From Megachile rotundata (taxonomy: Eukaryota; Arthropoda; Insecta; Hymenoptera; Megachilidae), in NCBI RefSeq assembly GCF_050947335.1, contig NW_027474124.1:1-64000 (forward strand): a stretch of DNA of 64,000 nucleotides, in the 5' to 3' direction. The position numbers were made by a program, and so were the translations under genes. Shown here one piece after another: positions 10,871 to 24,205 of the stretch (position 1 is the first letter of the stretch; each line of letters begins with the position of its first letter). Under the pieces are notes generated by a model. That model was given only the letters and a program-made list of their open reading frames with translations. It had not been told where the DNA came from and ran no database searches.

Positions 10871-12197
10871 TATGAGTTAGATTGATAATAATAAGAGTAA
10901 TAAGTATAGTAAATGTCGTGCTATCGATCATATCTGCATAATATGGTTATTAATAAGAGTCAGATTGATAATAATAAGAGTAATAAGTATAGTAATTGTC
11001 GTTATATCGATCATATAACCATAATATGGCTAAGAGCATGAGTTAGATTGATAATAATAAGAGTAATGAGTATAGTAATTGTCGTTCTATCGATCATATC
11101 TGCATAATATGGTTAATAATATGAGTTAGATTGATAATAGTGAGTGTAATAAATATAGTAATTGTCGTTCTATCGCTCATATAAGCACAATATGGCTAAT
11201 AATATGAGTTAGATTGATAATAATAAGAGTAATAAGTATAGTAATTGTCGTTCTATCGATCATATAAGCATAATATGGCTAATAATATGAGTTAGATTGA
11301 TAATAATAAGTGTAATAAGTATAGTAATTGTCGTTCTATCGATCATAATTGCATAATATGGTTAATAATATGAATTAGATTGATAATAATAAGAGAAATG
11401 AGTATAGTAATTGTCGTACTATCGATCAGATAAGCATAACATGGCTAATAATATGAGTCAGATTGATAATAATAAGTGTAATAAGTATAGTAATTGTCGT
11501 TCTATCGATCATACCTGCATAATATGGTTAATAATATGAGTTAGATTGATAACAATAAGAGTAATGAGTATAGTAATTGTCGTACTATCGATCATATAAG
11601 CATAATATGGCTTATAATGTGAGTTAGATTGATAATAGTGAGTGCAATAAATATAGTAATTGTCGTTCTATCGCTCATATAAGCACAATATGGCTAATAA
11701 TATGAGTTAGATTGATAATAATAAGAGTAATAAGTATAGTAATTGTCGTTCCATCGATCATTTAAGCATAATATAGCTAATAATATGAGTCAGATTGATA
11801 ATAATAACAGTAATAAGTATAGTAATTGTCGTTCTATCGATCATATCTGCATAATATGGTTAATAATATGAGTTAGATTGATAATAATAAGAGTAATAAG
11901 TATAGTAATTGTCGTTATATCGATCATATAACCATAATATGGCTAAGAGCATGAGTTAGATTGATAATAATAAGAGTAATGAGTATAGTAATTGTCGTTC
12001 TATCGATCATATCTGCATAATATGGTTAATAATATGAGTTAGATTGATAATAGTGAGTGTAATAAATATAGTAATTGTCGTTCTATCGCTCATATAAGCA
12101 CAATATGGCTAATAATATGAGTTAGATTGATAATAATAAGAGTAATAATTATAGTAATTGTCGTTCTATCGATCATATAAGCATAATATGGCTAATA

Positions 12198-12279
12198 ATT
12201 GAGTTAGATTGATAATATTAAGTGTATTAAGTATAGTAATTGTCGTTCTATCGATCATAATTGCATAATATGGTTAATA
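12198..12279 (+). repeat. L monomer, 82 bp, 1-bp deletion (first of ten)
   Basis: The unit starts ATTGAGTTAG where others have ATATGAGTTAG (one base lost), and has GTGTATTAAG and CATAATTGC. The ten copies are 12198-12279, 13359-13440, 14188-14269, 15266-15347, 34604-34685, 43982-44063, 46886-46967, 49541-49622, 54354-54435 and 61325-61406. Each is immediately followed by an E monomer. The constant pairing shows that every L descends from one deletion event spread by copying of L-E blocks. Confidence 0.92.
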
Positions 12280-13358
12280 ATATGAATTAGATTGATAATA
12301 ATAAGAGAAATGAGTATAGTAATTGTCGTACTATCGATCGGATAAGCATAACATGGCTAATAATATGAGTCAGATTGATAATAATAAGTGTAATAAGTAT
12401 AGTAATTGTCGTTCTATCGATCATACCTGCATAATATGGTTAATAATATGAGTTAGATTGATAACAATAAGAGTAATGAGTATAGTAATTGTCGTACTAT
12501 CGATCATATAAGCATAATATGGCTTATAATGTGAGTTAGATTGATAATAGTGAGTGCAATAAATATAGTAATTGTCGTTCTATCGCTAATATAAGCACAA
12601 TATGGCTAATAATATGAGTTAGATTGATAATAATAAGAGTAATAAGTATAGTAATTGTCGTTCTATCGATCATATAAGCATAATATGGCTAATAATATGA
12701 GTTAGATTGATAATAATAAGAGTAATAAGTATAGTAATTGTCGTTCTATCGATCATTTAAGCATAATATGGCTAATAATATGAGTCAGATTGATAATAAA
12801 AACAGTAAAAAGTATAGTAATTGTCGTTCTATCGATCATATCTGCATAATATGGTTAATAATATGAGTTAGATTGATAATACTAAGAGTAGTGAGTATAG
12901 TAATTCTCGTTCTATCGATCATATAAGCATAATATGGCTAATAATATGAGTTAGATTGATAATAATAAGAGTAATGAGTATAGTGATTGTAGTTCTATCG
13001 ATCATATCTGCATAATATGGTTAATAATATGAGTTAGATTGATAATAATAAGAGTAATAAGTATAGTAATTGTCGTTATATCGATCATATAACCATAATA
13101 TGGCTAAGAGCATGAGTTAGATTGATAATAATAAGAGTAATGAGTATAGTAATTGTCGTTCTATCGATCATATCTGCATAATATGGTTAATAATATGAGT
13201 TAGAGTGATAATAGTGTGTGTAATAAATATAGTAATTGTCGTTCTATCGCTCATATAAGCACAATATGTCTAATAATATGAGTTAGATTGATAATAATAA
13301 GAGTAATAATTATAGTAATTGTCGTTCTATCGATCATGTAAGCATAATATGGCTAATA

Positions 13359-13440
13359 ATTGAGTTAGATTGATAATAATAAGTGTATTAAGTATAGTAA
13401 TTGTCGTTCTATCGATCATAATTGCATAATATGGTTAATA
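13359..13440 (+). repeat. L monomer, 82 bp
   Basis: Second L copy, directly upstream of the E monomer at 13441. The unit just upstream reads CGATCATGTAAGC, a private substitution. Confidence 0.9.
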
Positions 13441-14187
13441 ATATGAATTAGATTGATAATAATAAGAGAAATGAGTATAGTAATTGTCGTACTATCGATC
13501 AGATAAGCATAACATGGCTAATAATATGAGTCAGATTGATAATAATAAGTGTAATAAGTATAGTAATTGTCGTTCTATCGATCATACCTGCATAATATGG
13601 TTAATAATATGAGTTAGATTGATAACAATAAGAGTAATGAGTATAGTAATTGTCGTACTATCGATCATATAAGCATAATATGGCTTATAATGTGAGTTAG
13701 ATTGATAATAGTGAGTGCAATAAATATAGTAATTGTCGTTCTATCGCTAATATAAGCACAATATGCCTAATAATATGAGTTAGATTGATAATAATAAGAG
13801 TAATAAGTATAGTAATTGTCGTTCTATCGATCATATTAGCATAATATGGTTAATAAAATGAGTTAGATTGATAATAATAAGAGTAATAAGTATAGTATTT
13901 GTCGTTCTATCGATCATATAAGCATAATATGGCTAATAATACGAGTTAGATTGATAATAATAAGAGTAATGAGTATAGTAATTGTCGTTCTATCGATCAT
14001 ATCTGCATAATATGGTTAATAATATGAGTTAGATTGATAATAGTGAGTGTAATAAATATAGTAATTGTCGTTCTATCGCTCATATAAGCACAATATGGCT
14101 AATAATATGAGTTAGATTGATAATAATAAGAGTAATAATTATAGTAATTGTCGTTCTATCGATCATATAAGCATAATATGGCTAATA

Positions 14188-14269
14188 ATTGAGTTAGATT
14201 GATAATAATAAGTGTATTAAGTATAGTAATTGTCGTTCTATCGATCATAATTGCATAATATGGTTAATA
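14188..14269 (+). repeat. L monomer, 82 bp
   Basis: Third L copy, directly upstream of the E monomer at 14270, which shares the CGATCGGATAAG change with the E monomer at 12280. Confidence 0.9.
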
Positions 14270-15265
14270 ATATGAATTAGATTGATAATAATAAGAGAAA
14301 TGAGTATAGTAATTGTCGTACTATCGATCGGATAAGCATAACATGGCTAATAATATGAGTCAGATTGATAATAATAAGTGTAATAAGTATAGTAATTGTC
14401 GTTCTATCGATCATACCTGCATAATATGGTTAATAATATGAGTTAGATTGATAACAATAAGAGTAATGAGTATAGTAATTGTCGTACTATCGATCATATA
14501 AGCATAATATGGCTTATAATGTGAGTTAGATTGATAATAGTGAGTGCAATAAATATAGTAATTGTCGTTCTATCGCTAATATAAGCACAATATGGCTAAT
14601 AATATGAGTTAGATTGATAATAATAAGAGTAATAAGTATAGTAATTGTCGTTCTATCGATCATATAAGCATAATATGGCTAATAATATGAGTTAGATTGA
14701 TAATAATAAGAGTAATAAGTATAGTAATTGTCGTTCTATCGATCATTTAAGCATAATATGGCTAATAATATGAGTCAGATTGATAATAAAAACAGTAATA
14801 AGTATAGTAATTGTCGTTCTATCGATCATATCTGCATAATATGGTTAATAATATGAGTTAGATTGATAATAATAAGAGTAATGAGTATAGTGATTGTAGT
14901 TCTATCGATCATATCTGCATAATATGGTTAATAATATGAGTTAGATTGATAATGATAGGAGTAATAAGTATAGTAATTGTCGTTATATCGATCATATAAC
15001 CATAATATGGCTAAGAGCATGAGTTAGATTGATAATAATAAGAGTAATGAGTATAGTAATTGTCGTTCTATCGATCATATCTGCATAATATGGTTAATAA
15101 TATGAGTTAGATTGATAATAGTGAGTGTAATAAATATAGTAATTGTCGTTCTATCGCTCATATAAGCACAATATGTCTAATAATATGAGTTAGATTGATA
15201 ATAATAAGAGTAATAATTATAGTAATTGTCGTTCTATCGATCATATAAGCATAATATGGCTAATA

Positions 15266-15347
15266 ATTGAGTTAGATTGATAATAATAAGTGTATTAAGT
15301 ATAGTAATTGTCGTTCTATCGATCATAATTGCATAATATGGTTAATA
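15266..15347 (+). repeat. L monomer, 82 bp
   Basis: Fourth L copy, upstream of the E monomer at 15348. It lies in the 2.2-kb segment that is repeated 19338 bp downstream, where the matching L is at 34604. Confidence 0.9.
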
Positions 15348-15764
15348 ATATGAATTAGATTGATAATAATAAGAGAAATGAGTATAGTAATTGTCGTACT
15401 ATCGATCAGATAAGCATAACATGGCTAATAATATGAGTCAGATTGATAATAATAAGTGTAATAAGTATAGTAATTGTCGTTCTATCGATCATACCTGCAT
15501 AATATGGTTAATAATATGAGTTAGATTGATAACAATAAGAGTAATGAGTATAGTAATTGTCGTACTATCGATCATATAAGCATAATATGGCTTATAATGT
15601 GAGTTAGATTGATAATAGTGAGTGCAATAAATATAGTAATTGTCGTTCTATCGCTAATATAAGCACAATATGGCTAATAATATGAGTTAGATTGATAATA
15701 ATAAGAGTAATAAGTATAGTAATTGTCGTTCTATCGATCATATAAGCATAATATGGCTAATAAT

Positions 15765-16430
15765 ATGAGTTAGATTGATAATAATAAGAGTAATAAGTAT
15801 AGTAATTGTCGTTCTATCGATCATTTAAGCATAATATGGCTAATAATATGAGTCAGATTGATAATAAAAACAGTAATAAGTATAGTAATTGTCGTTCTAT
15901 CGATAATATAAGCATAATATGGCTAATAATATGAGTTAGATTGATAATACTAAGAGCAGTGAGTATAGTAATTCTCGTTCTATCGATCATATAAGCATAA
16001 TATGGCTAATAATATGAGTTAGATTGATAATAATAAGAGTAATGAGTATAGTAATTGTAGTTCTATCGATCATTTAAGCATAATATGGCTAATAATATGA
16101 GTTAGATTGATAATAATAAGAGTAATAAGTATAGTAATTGTCGTTCTATCGATCATTTAAGCATAATATGGCTAATAATATGAGTCAGATTGACAATAAT
16201 AACAGTAATAAGTATAGTAATTGTCGTTCTATCGATAATATAAGCATAATATGGCTAATAATATGAGTTAGATTGATAATACTAAGGGCAGTGAGTATAG
16301 TAATTATCGTTCTATCGATCATATAAGCATAATATGGCTAATAATATGAGTTAGATTGATAATAATAAGAGTAATGAGTATAGTAATTGTAGTTCTATCG
16401 ATCATTTAAGCATAATATGGCTAATAATAT
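15765..16430. repeat. 4-monomer (332-bp) tandem duplication
   Basis: The string [GAGTCAG...AACAG, CGATAATATAAG, ACTAAGRGCAGTGAG, TGTAG with CATTTAAGC] occurs twice, with the CAGTAATAAG marker at 15871 and 16203, 332 bp apart. The second copy has its own changes (GACAATAATAACAG, AAGGGCAG, AATTATCG), and these mark its later descendants at 35530, 52459 and 56774. Confidence 0.78.
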
Positions 16431-17059
16431 GAGTTAGATTGATAATAATAACAGTAATAAGTATAGTAATTGTCGTTCTATCGCTCATATAAGCACAATA
16501 TGGCTAATAATATGAGTTAGATTGATAATAATAAGGGTAATAAGTATAGTTATTGTCGTTCTATCGATCATATAAGCATAATATGGCTAATAATATGAGT
16601 TAGATTGATAATAATAAGTGTAATAAGTATAGTAATTGTCGTTCTATCGATCATATTAGCATAATATGGCTAATAATATGAGTTAGATTGATAATAGTGA
16701 GTGTAATAAGTATAGTGAATGTCGTTCTATCGATCATATCAGCATAATATGGGTAATAATATGAGTTGGATTGATAATAATAAGAGCAATGAGTATAGTA
16801 ATTGTAGTTCTATCGATCATATAAGCATAATATGGCTAATAATATGAGTCAGATTCATAATAATAAGAGTAATAAGTATAGTAGTTGTCGTTCTATCGAT
16901 CATTTTAGCATAATATGGCGAATAATATGAGTTGGGTTGATAAAAATAAGTGTAATAAGTATAGTAATTGTCGTTCTATCGATCATATCAGCATAATATG
17001 GTTAATAATATGAGTTAGAATGATAATAATAAGAGTAATAAGTATAGTAATTGTCGTTC

Positions 17060-19980
17060 TATCAATCATATCTGCATAATATGGTTAATAATATGAGTTA
17101 GATTGATAATAATAAGAGTAATAAGTATAGTAATTGTCGTTATATCGATCATATAACCATAATATGGCTAATAGCATGAGTTAGATTGATAATAATAAGA
17201 GTAATGAGTATAGTAATTGTCGTTCTATCGATCATATCTGCATAATATGGTTAATAATATGAGTTAGATTGATAATAGTGAATGTAATAAATATAGTAAT
17301 TGTCGTTCTATCGCTCATATAAGCACAATATGGTTAATAATATGAGTTAGATTGATAATAATAAGAGTAATAAGTATAGTAATTGTCGTTCTATCGATCA
17401 TATATGCATAATATGGTTAATAATATGAGTTAGATTGATAATAGTGAGTGTAATAAGTATAGTGAATGTCGTTCTATCGATCATATCAGCATAATATGGG
17501 TAATAATATGAGTAGGATTGATAATAATAAGAGTAATGAGTATAGTAATTGTAGTTCTATCGATCATTTAAGCATAATATGGCTAATAATATGAGTTAGA
17601 TTGATAAAAATAAGAGTAATGAGTATAGTGATTGTAGTTCTATCGATCATATCTGCATAATATGGTTAATAATATGAGTTAGATTGATAATAATAAGAGT
17701 AAGAAGTATAGTATTTGTCGTTCTATCGATCATTTAAGCATAATATGGCTAATAATATGAGTTAGATTGATAATACTAAGAGGAGTGAGTATAGTAATTG
17801 TCGTTCTATCGATCATATAAGCATAATATGGCTAATAATATGAGTTAGATTGATAATAATAAGAGTAATGAGTATAGTAATTGTAGTTCTATCGATCATA
17901 TCTGCATAATATGGTTAATAATATGAGTTAGAATGATAATAATAAGAGTAATAAGTATAGTAATTGTCGTTCTATCGATCATATCTGCATAATATGGTTA
18001 ATAATATGAGTTAGATTGATAATAGTGAGTGTAATAAGTATAGTGAATGTCGTTCTATCGATCATATCAGCATAATATGGGTAATAATATGAGTTGGATT
18101 GATAATAATAAGAGTAATGAGTATAGTTATTGTAGTTCTATCGATCATACGAGCATAATATGGTTAATAATATGAGTTAGATTGATAACAATAAGAGTAA
18201 TGAGTATAGTAATTGTCGTACTATCGATCATATAAGCATAATATGGCTAATAATATGAGTTAGATTGATAATAATGAGAGTAATAAGTATAGTAACTGTC
18301 GTTCTATCGATCATATAAGCATAATATGGCTAATAATATGAGTTAGAGTGATAATACTAAGAGTAGTGAGTATAGTAATTCTCATTCTATCGATCATATA
18401 AGCATAATATGGCTAATAATATGAGTTAGATTGATAATAATAAGGGTAATAAGTATAGTAATTGTCGTTCTCTCGATCATATAAGCATAATATGGCTAAT
18501 AATATGAGTTAGATTGATAATACTAAGAGGAGTGAGTATAGTAATTGTCGTTCTATCGATCATATAAGCATAATATGGCTAATAATATGAGTTAGATTGA
18601 TAATAATAAGAGTAATGAGTATAGTAATTGTAGTTCTATCGATCATATCTGCATAATAAGGTTAATAATATGAGTTAGAATGATAATAATAAGAGTAATA
18701 AGTACAGTAATTGTCGTTCTATCGATCATATCTGCATAATATGGTTAATAATATGAGTTAGATTGATAATAGTGAGTGTAATAAATATAGTAATTGTCGT
18801 TCTATCGCTCATATAAGCACAATATGGCTAATAATATGAGTTAGATTGATAATAATAAGAGTAATAAGTATAGTAATTGTCGTTATATCGATCATATAAC
18901 CATAATATGGTTAATAGCATGAGTTAGATTGATAATAATAAGAGTAATGAGTATAGTAATTGTCGTTCTATCGATCATATCTGCATAATATGGTTAATAA
19001 TATGAGTTAGATTGATAATAGTGAGTGTAATAAATATAGTAATTGTCGTTCTATCGCTCTTATAAGCACAATATGGTTAATAATATGAGTTAGATTGATA
19101 ATTATAAGAGTAATAAGTATAGTAGTTGTCGTTCTATCGATCATATATGCATAATATGGTTAATACTATGAGTTAGATTGATAATAGTAAATGTAATAAG
19201 TATAGTGAATGTCGTTCTATCGATCATATCAGCATAATATGGGTAATAATATGAGTTGGATTGATAATAATAAGAGTAATGAGTATAGTAATTGTAGTTC
19301 TATCGATCATATAAGCATAATATGGCTAATAATATGAGTAAGATTCATAATAATAAGAGTAATAAGTATAGTAATTGTCGTTCTATCGATCATTTAAGCA
19401 TTATATGGGGAATAATATGAGTTGGGTTGATAAAAATAAGAATAATAAGTATAGTAATTGTCGTTCTATCGATCATATAAGCATAATATGGCTAATAATA
19501 TGAGTTAGGTTGATAATAACAAGAGTAATAAGTATAGTAAATGTCGTGCTATCGATCATATCTGCATAATATGGTTAATAATATGAGTTAGATTGATAAT
19601 AGTGAGTGTAATAAGTATAGTAATTGTCGTTCTGTCGATCATATTAGCATAATATGGTTAACAAAATGAGTTAGATTGATAATAATAAGAGTAATAAGTA
19701 TAGTATTTGTCGTTCTATCGATCATATAAGCATAATATGGCTAATAATACGAGTTAGATTGATAATAATAAGAGTAATGACTATAGTGATTGTAGTTCTA
19801 TCGATCATATCTGCATAATATGGTTAATAATATGAGTTAGATTGATAATAATAAGAGTAATAAGTATAGTAATTGTCGTTATATCGATCATATAACCATA
19901 ATATGGCTAAGAGCATGAGTTAGATTGATAATAATAAGAGTAATGAGTATAGTAATTGTCATTCTATCGATCATATCTGC
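17060..19980. repeat. Mosaic block related to 44-46 kb and 61-64 kb
   Basis: There is no E cassette here. The order of variants (GGATTGAT..AGAGTAATGAG, CATACRAGC, GATAACAATAAG, AATGAGAG with AACTGTCG, AGAGTGATAATACTAAG, CTCTCGATC, AAGAGGAGTGAG) recurs from about 44.4, 47.3, 50.0 and 61.7 kb. A GTAAATGTAATAAG monomer at 19187 recurs at 45662 (319 monomers minus 2 bp) and 63005 (528 monomers minus 6 bp). The missing bases equal the number of L monomers in between, so register is preserved. ATGACTATAGTGATTG at about 19777 reappears near 55711 and 63595. Confidence 0.8.
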
Positions 19981-19984
19981 ATAA

Positions 19985-21549
19985 TATGGTTAATAATATG
20001 ATTTAGATTGATAATAGTGAGTGTAATAAATATAGTAATTGTCGTTCTATCGCTCATATAAGCACAATATGGCTAATAATATGAGTTAGATTGATAATAA
20101 TAAGAGTAATAAGTATAGTAATTGTCGTTCTATCGATCATATAAGCATAATATGGCTAATAATATGAGTTAGATTGATAATAATAAGTGTAATAAGTATA
20201 GTAATTGTCGTTCTATCGATCATAATTGCATAATATGGTTAATAATATGAATTAGATTGATAATAATAAGAGAAATGAGTATAGTAATTGTCGTACTATC
20301 GATCAGATAAGCATAACATGGCTAATAATATGAGTCAGATTGATAATAATAAGTGTAATAAGTCTAGTAATTGTCGTTCTATCGATCATACCTGCATAAT
20401 ATGGTTAATAATATGAGTTAGATTCATAACAATAAGAGTAATGAGTATAGTAATTGTCGTACTATCGATCATATAAGCATAATATGGCTTATAATGTGAG
20501 TTAGATTGATAATAGTGAGTGCAATAAATATAGTCATTGTCGTTCTATCGCTCATATAAGCACAATATGGCTAATAATATGAGTTAGATTGATAATTATA
20601 AGAGTAATAAGTATAGTAATTGTCGTTCTATCGATCATTTAAGCATAATATGGCTAATAATATGAGTTAGATTGATAACAGTGAGTGTAATAAGTATAGT
20701 GAATGTCGTTCTATCGATCATATCAGCATAATATGGTTAATAATATGAGTAGGATTGATAATAATAAGAGTAATAAGTATAGTAATTGTCGTTATATCGA
20801 TCATATAACCATAATATGGCTAAGAGCATGAGTTAGATTGATAATAATAAGAGTAATGAGTATAGTAATTGTCATTCTATCGATCATATCTGCATAATAT
20901 GGTTAATAATATGAGTTAGATTGATAATAGTGAGTGTAATAAATATAGTAATTGTCGTTCTATCGCTCATATAAGCACAATATGGCTAATAATATGAGTT
21001 AGATTGATAATAATAAGAGTAATAAGTATAGTAATTGTCGTTCTATCGATCATATAAGCATAATATGGCTAATAATATGAGTTAGATTGATAATAATAAG
21101 AGTAATAAGTATAGTAATTGTCGTTCTATCGATCATATAAGCATAATATGGCTAATAATATGAGTTAGATTGATAATAATAAGTGTAATAAGTATAGTAA
21201 TTGTCGTTCTATCGATCATAATTGCATAATATGGTTAATAATATGAATTAGATTGATAATAATAAGAGAAATGAGTATAGTAATTGTCGTACTATCGATC
21301 AGATAAGCATAACATGGCTAATAATATGAGTCAGATTGATAATAATAAGTGTAATAAGTCTAGTAATTGTCGTTCTATCGATCATACCTGCATAATATGG
21401 TTAATAATATGAGTTAGATTCATAACAATAAGAGTAATGAGTATAGTAATTGTCGTACTATCGATCATATAAGCATAATATGGCTTATAATGTGAGTTAG
21501 ATTGATAATATTATGAGTAATAAGTATAGTAATTGTCGTTATATCGATC
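19985..21549. repeat. 33-monomer repeat, upstream part
   Basis: Matches about 22724-24205. The TATATCGATCATATAACC monomer at 20807 returns at 23546 (offset 2739, exactly 33 monomers). After about 21090 the offset falls to 2656 (32 monomers), because this copy has one more plain consensus unit near 21010-21180. It contains the E monomers at 20245 and 21241, whose third cassette unit carries GATTCATAACAATAAG, a change seen only in the 20-24 kb cassettes. Confidence 0.82.
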
Positions 21550-24205
21550 ATATACCCATAATATGGCTAATAGCATGAGTTAGATTGATAATTATAAGAG
21601 TAATAAGTATAGTAATTGTCGTTCTATCGATCATTTAAGCATAATATGGCTAATAATATGAGTTAGATTGATAACAGTGAGTGTAATAAGTATAGTGAAT
21701 GTCGTTCTATCGATCATATCAGCATAATATGGGTAATAATATGAGTAGGATTGATAATAATAAGAGTAATGAGTATAGTAATTGTAGTTCTATCGATCAT
21801 TTAAGCATAATATGGCTAATAATATGAGTTAGATTGATAAAAATAAGAGTAATGAGTATAGTGATTGTAGTTCTATCGATCATATCTGCATAATATGGTT
21901 AATAATATGAGTTAGATTGATAATAATAAGAGTAATAAGTATAGTATTTGTCGTTCTATCGATCATATAAGCATAATATGGCTAATAATATGAGTTAGAT
22001 TGATAATAATAAGAGTAATAAGTATAGTAATTGTCGTTCTATCGATCATTTAAGCATAATATGGCTAATAATATGAGTCAGATTGATAATAATAACAGTA
22101 ATAAGTATAGTAATTGTCGTTCTATCGACAATATAAGCATAATATGGCTAATAATATGAGTTAGATTGATAATACTAAGAGTAGTGAGTATAGTAATTCT
22201 CGTTCTATCGATCATATAAGCATAATATGGCTAATAATATGAGTTAGATTGATAATAATGAGAGTAATAAGTATAGTAACTGTCGTTCTATCGATCATAT
22301 AAGCATAATATGGCTAATAATATGAGTTAGAGTGATAATACTAAGAGTAGTGAGTATAGTAATTCTCATTCTATCGATCATATAAGCATAATATGGCTAA
22401 TAATATGAGTTAGATTGATAATAATAAGGGTAATAAGTATAGTAATTGTCGTTCTCTCGATCATATAAGCATAATATGGCTAATAATATGAGTTAGATTG
22501 ATAATACTAAGAGGAGCGAGTATAGTAATTGTCGTTCTATCGATCATATAAGCATAATATGGCTAATAATATCAGTTAGATTTACAATAATAAGAGTAAT
22601 AAGTATAGTAATTGTCGTTCTATCGATCATATAAGCACAATATGGCTAATAATATAAGTTAGATTGATAATAATAAGAGTCATAAGTATAGTAATTGTCG
22701 TTCTATCGATCATATCTGCATAATATGGTTAATAATATGAGTTAGATTGATAATAGTGAGTGTAATAAATATAGTAATTGTCGTTCTATCGCTCATATAA
22801 GCACAATATGGCTAATAATATGAGTTAGATTGATAATAATAAGAGTAATAAGTATAGTAATTGTCGTTCTATCGATCATATAAGCATAATATGGCTAATA
22901 ATATGAGTTAGATTGATAATAATAAGTGTAATAAGTATAGTAATTGTCGTTCTATCGATCATAATTGCATAATATGGTTAATAATATGAATTAGATTGAT
23001 AATAATAAGAGAAATGAGTATAGTAATTGTCGTACTATCGATCAGATAAGCATAACATGGCTAATAATATGAGTCAGATTGATAATAATAAGTGTAATAA
23101 GTCTAGTAATTGTCGTTCTATCGATCATACCTGCATAATATGGTTAATAATATGATTTAGATTCATAACAATAAGAGTAATGAGTATAGTAATTGTCGTA
23201 CTATCGATCATATAAGCATAATATGGCTTATAATGTGAGTTAGATTGATAATAGTGAGTGCAATAAATATAGTCATTGTCGTTCTATCGCTCATATAAGC
23301 ACAATATGGCTAATAATATGAGTTAGATTGATAATTATAAGAGTAATAAGTATAGTAATTGTCGTTCTATCGATCATTTAAGCATAATATGGCTAATAAT
23401 ATGAGTTAGATTGATAACAGTGAGTGTAATAAGTATAGTGAATGTCGTTCTATCGATCATATCAGCATAATATGGTTAATAATATGAGTAGGATTGATAA
23501 TAATAAGAGTAATAAGTATAGTAATTGTCGTTATATCGATCATATAACCATAATATGGCTAAGAGCATGAGTTAGATTGATAATAATAAGAGTAATGAGT
23601 ATAGTAATTGTCATTCTATCGATCATATCTGCATAATATGGTTAATAATATGAGTTAGATTGATAATAGTGAGTGTAATAAATATAGTAATTGTCGTTCT
23701 ATCGCTCATATAAGCACAATATGGCTAATAATATGAGTTAGATTGATAATAATAAGAGTAATAAGTATAGTAATTGTCGTTCTATCGATCATATAAGCAT
23801 AATATGGCTAATAATATGAGTTAGATTGATAATAATAAGTGTAATAAGTATAGTAATTGTCGTTCTATCGATCATAATTGCATAATATGGTTAATAATAT
23901 GAATTAGATTGATAATAATAAGAGAAATGAGTATAGTAATTGTCGTACTATCGATCAGATAAGCATAACATGGCTAATAATATGAGTCAGATTGATAATA
24001 ATAAGTGTAATAAGTCTAGTAATTGTCGTTCTATCGATCATACCTGCATAATATGGTTAATAATATGAGTTAGATTCATAACAATAAGAGTAATGAGTAT
24101 AGTAATTGTCGTACTATCGATCATATAAGCATAATATGGCTTATAATGTGAGTTAGATTGATAATATTATGAGTAATAAGTATAGTAATTGTCGTTATAT
24201 CGATC
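21550..24205. repeat. Higher-order repeat D, copy 1 (32 monomers)
   Basis: Copies are aligned on the rare ATATACCC tag, at 21550, 24206, 27941 and 31925; the same tag also occurs at about 26529 and 30763 in a different context. After the tag the order is: AATTATAAG, CAGTGAGTG with GAATG, GTAGGATTGAT, GATAAAAATAAGAG, TATTTG, AACAG, CGACAATATAAG, ACTAAGAGTAG, AATGAGAG with AACTG, CTCTCGATC, AAGAGGAGCGAG, ATCAGTTAGATTTAC, ATAAGTTAG. This copy is exactly 2656 bp. It differs from copy 2 by retaining the E monomer at 22984 with CAGATAAGC. Confidence 0.87.

Larger units (their letters stand above)
9375..15680. repeat. E-cassette array with 10-14 monomer spacing
   Basis: Seven E monomers start at 9375, 10537, 11368, 12280, 13441, 14270 and 15348. 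Spacings are 14, 10, 11, 14, 10 and 13 monomers after allowing for 1-bp indels. Between cassettes lie monomers with TATATCGATCATATAACC, with GTGAGTGTAATAAATATAG, and with AAAAACAG. From 12198 on, each E monomer here is preceded by an 82-bp L monomer. The first two cassettes and the one at 11368 lack L, so L was acquired within this array or joined from elsewhere. Confidence 0.82.
11880..15900. repeat. Duplicated unit of about 23-24 monomers
   Basis: Two rare changes alternate. CGATCGGATAAG replaces CGATCAGATAAG at 12340 and 14330 (offset 1990, 24 x 83 minus 2), and ATATGTCTAA occurs at 13265 and 15172 (offset 1907, 23 x 83 minus 2). The two bases are the L deletions in between. So a unit of roughly 1.9-2.0 kb holding two E cassettes was duplicated in tandem, and one monomer was gained or lost afterwards. 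Edges are approximate. Confidence 0.72.
14850..17060. repeat. Segment duplicated at about 34190-36400
   Basis: Markers match at offset 19338 (233 x 83 minus 1): the L monomer (15266 and 34604), the GACAATAATAACAG monomer (16192 and 35530) and AAGGGCAGTGAG with AATTATCG just after it. On the left, both copies pass through AGTGATTGTAG at about 14890 and 34230. On the right, similarity ends where this copy has CAATCATATCTGC (about 17063) and the other has CGATCATAATTGC. The right half of the segment also recurs from about 52380 and 56695. One difference is GGATTGAT here against GGATTCAT near 36105. Confidence 0.82.
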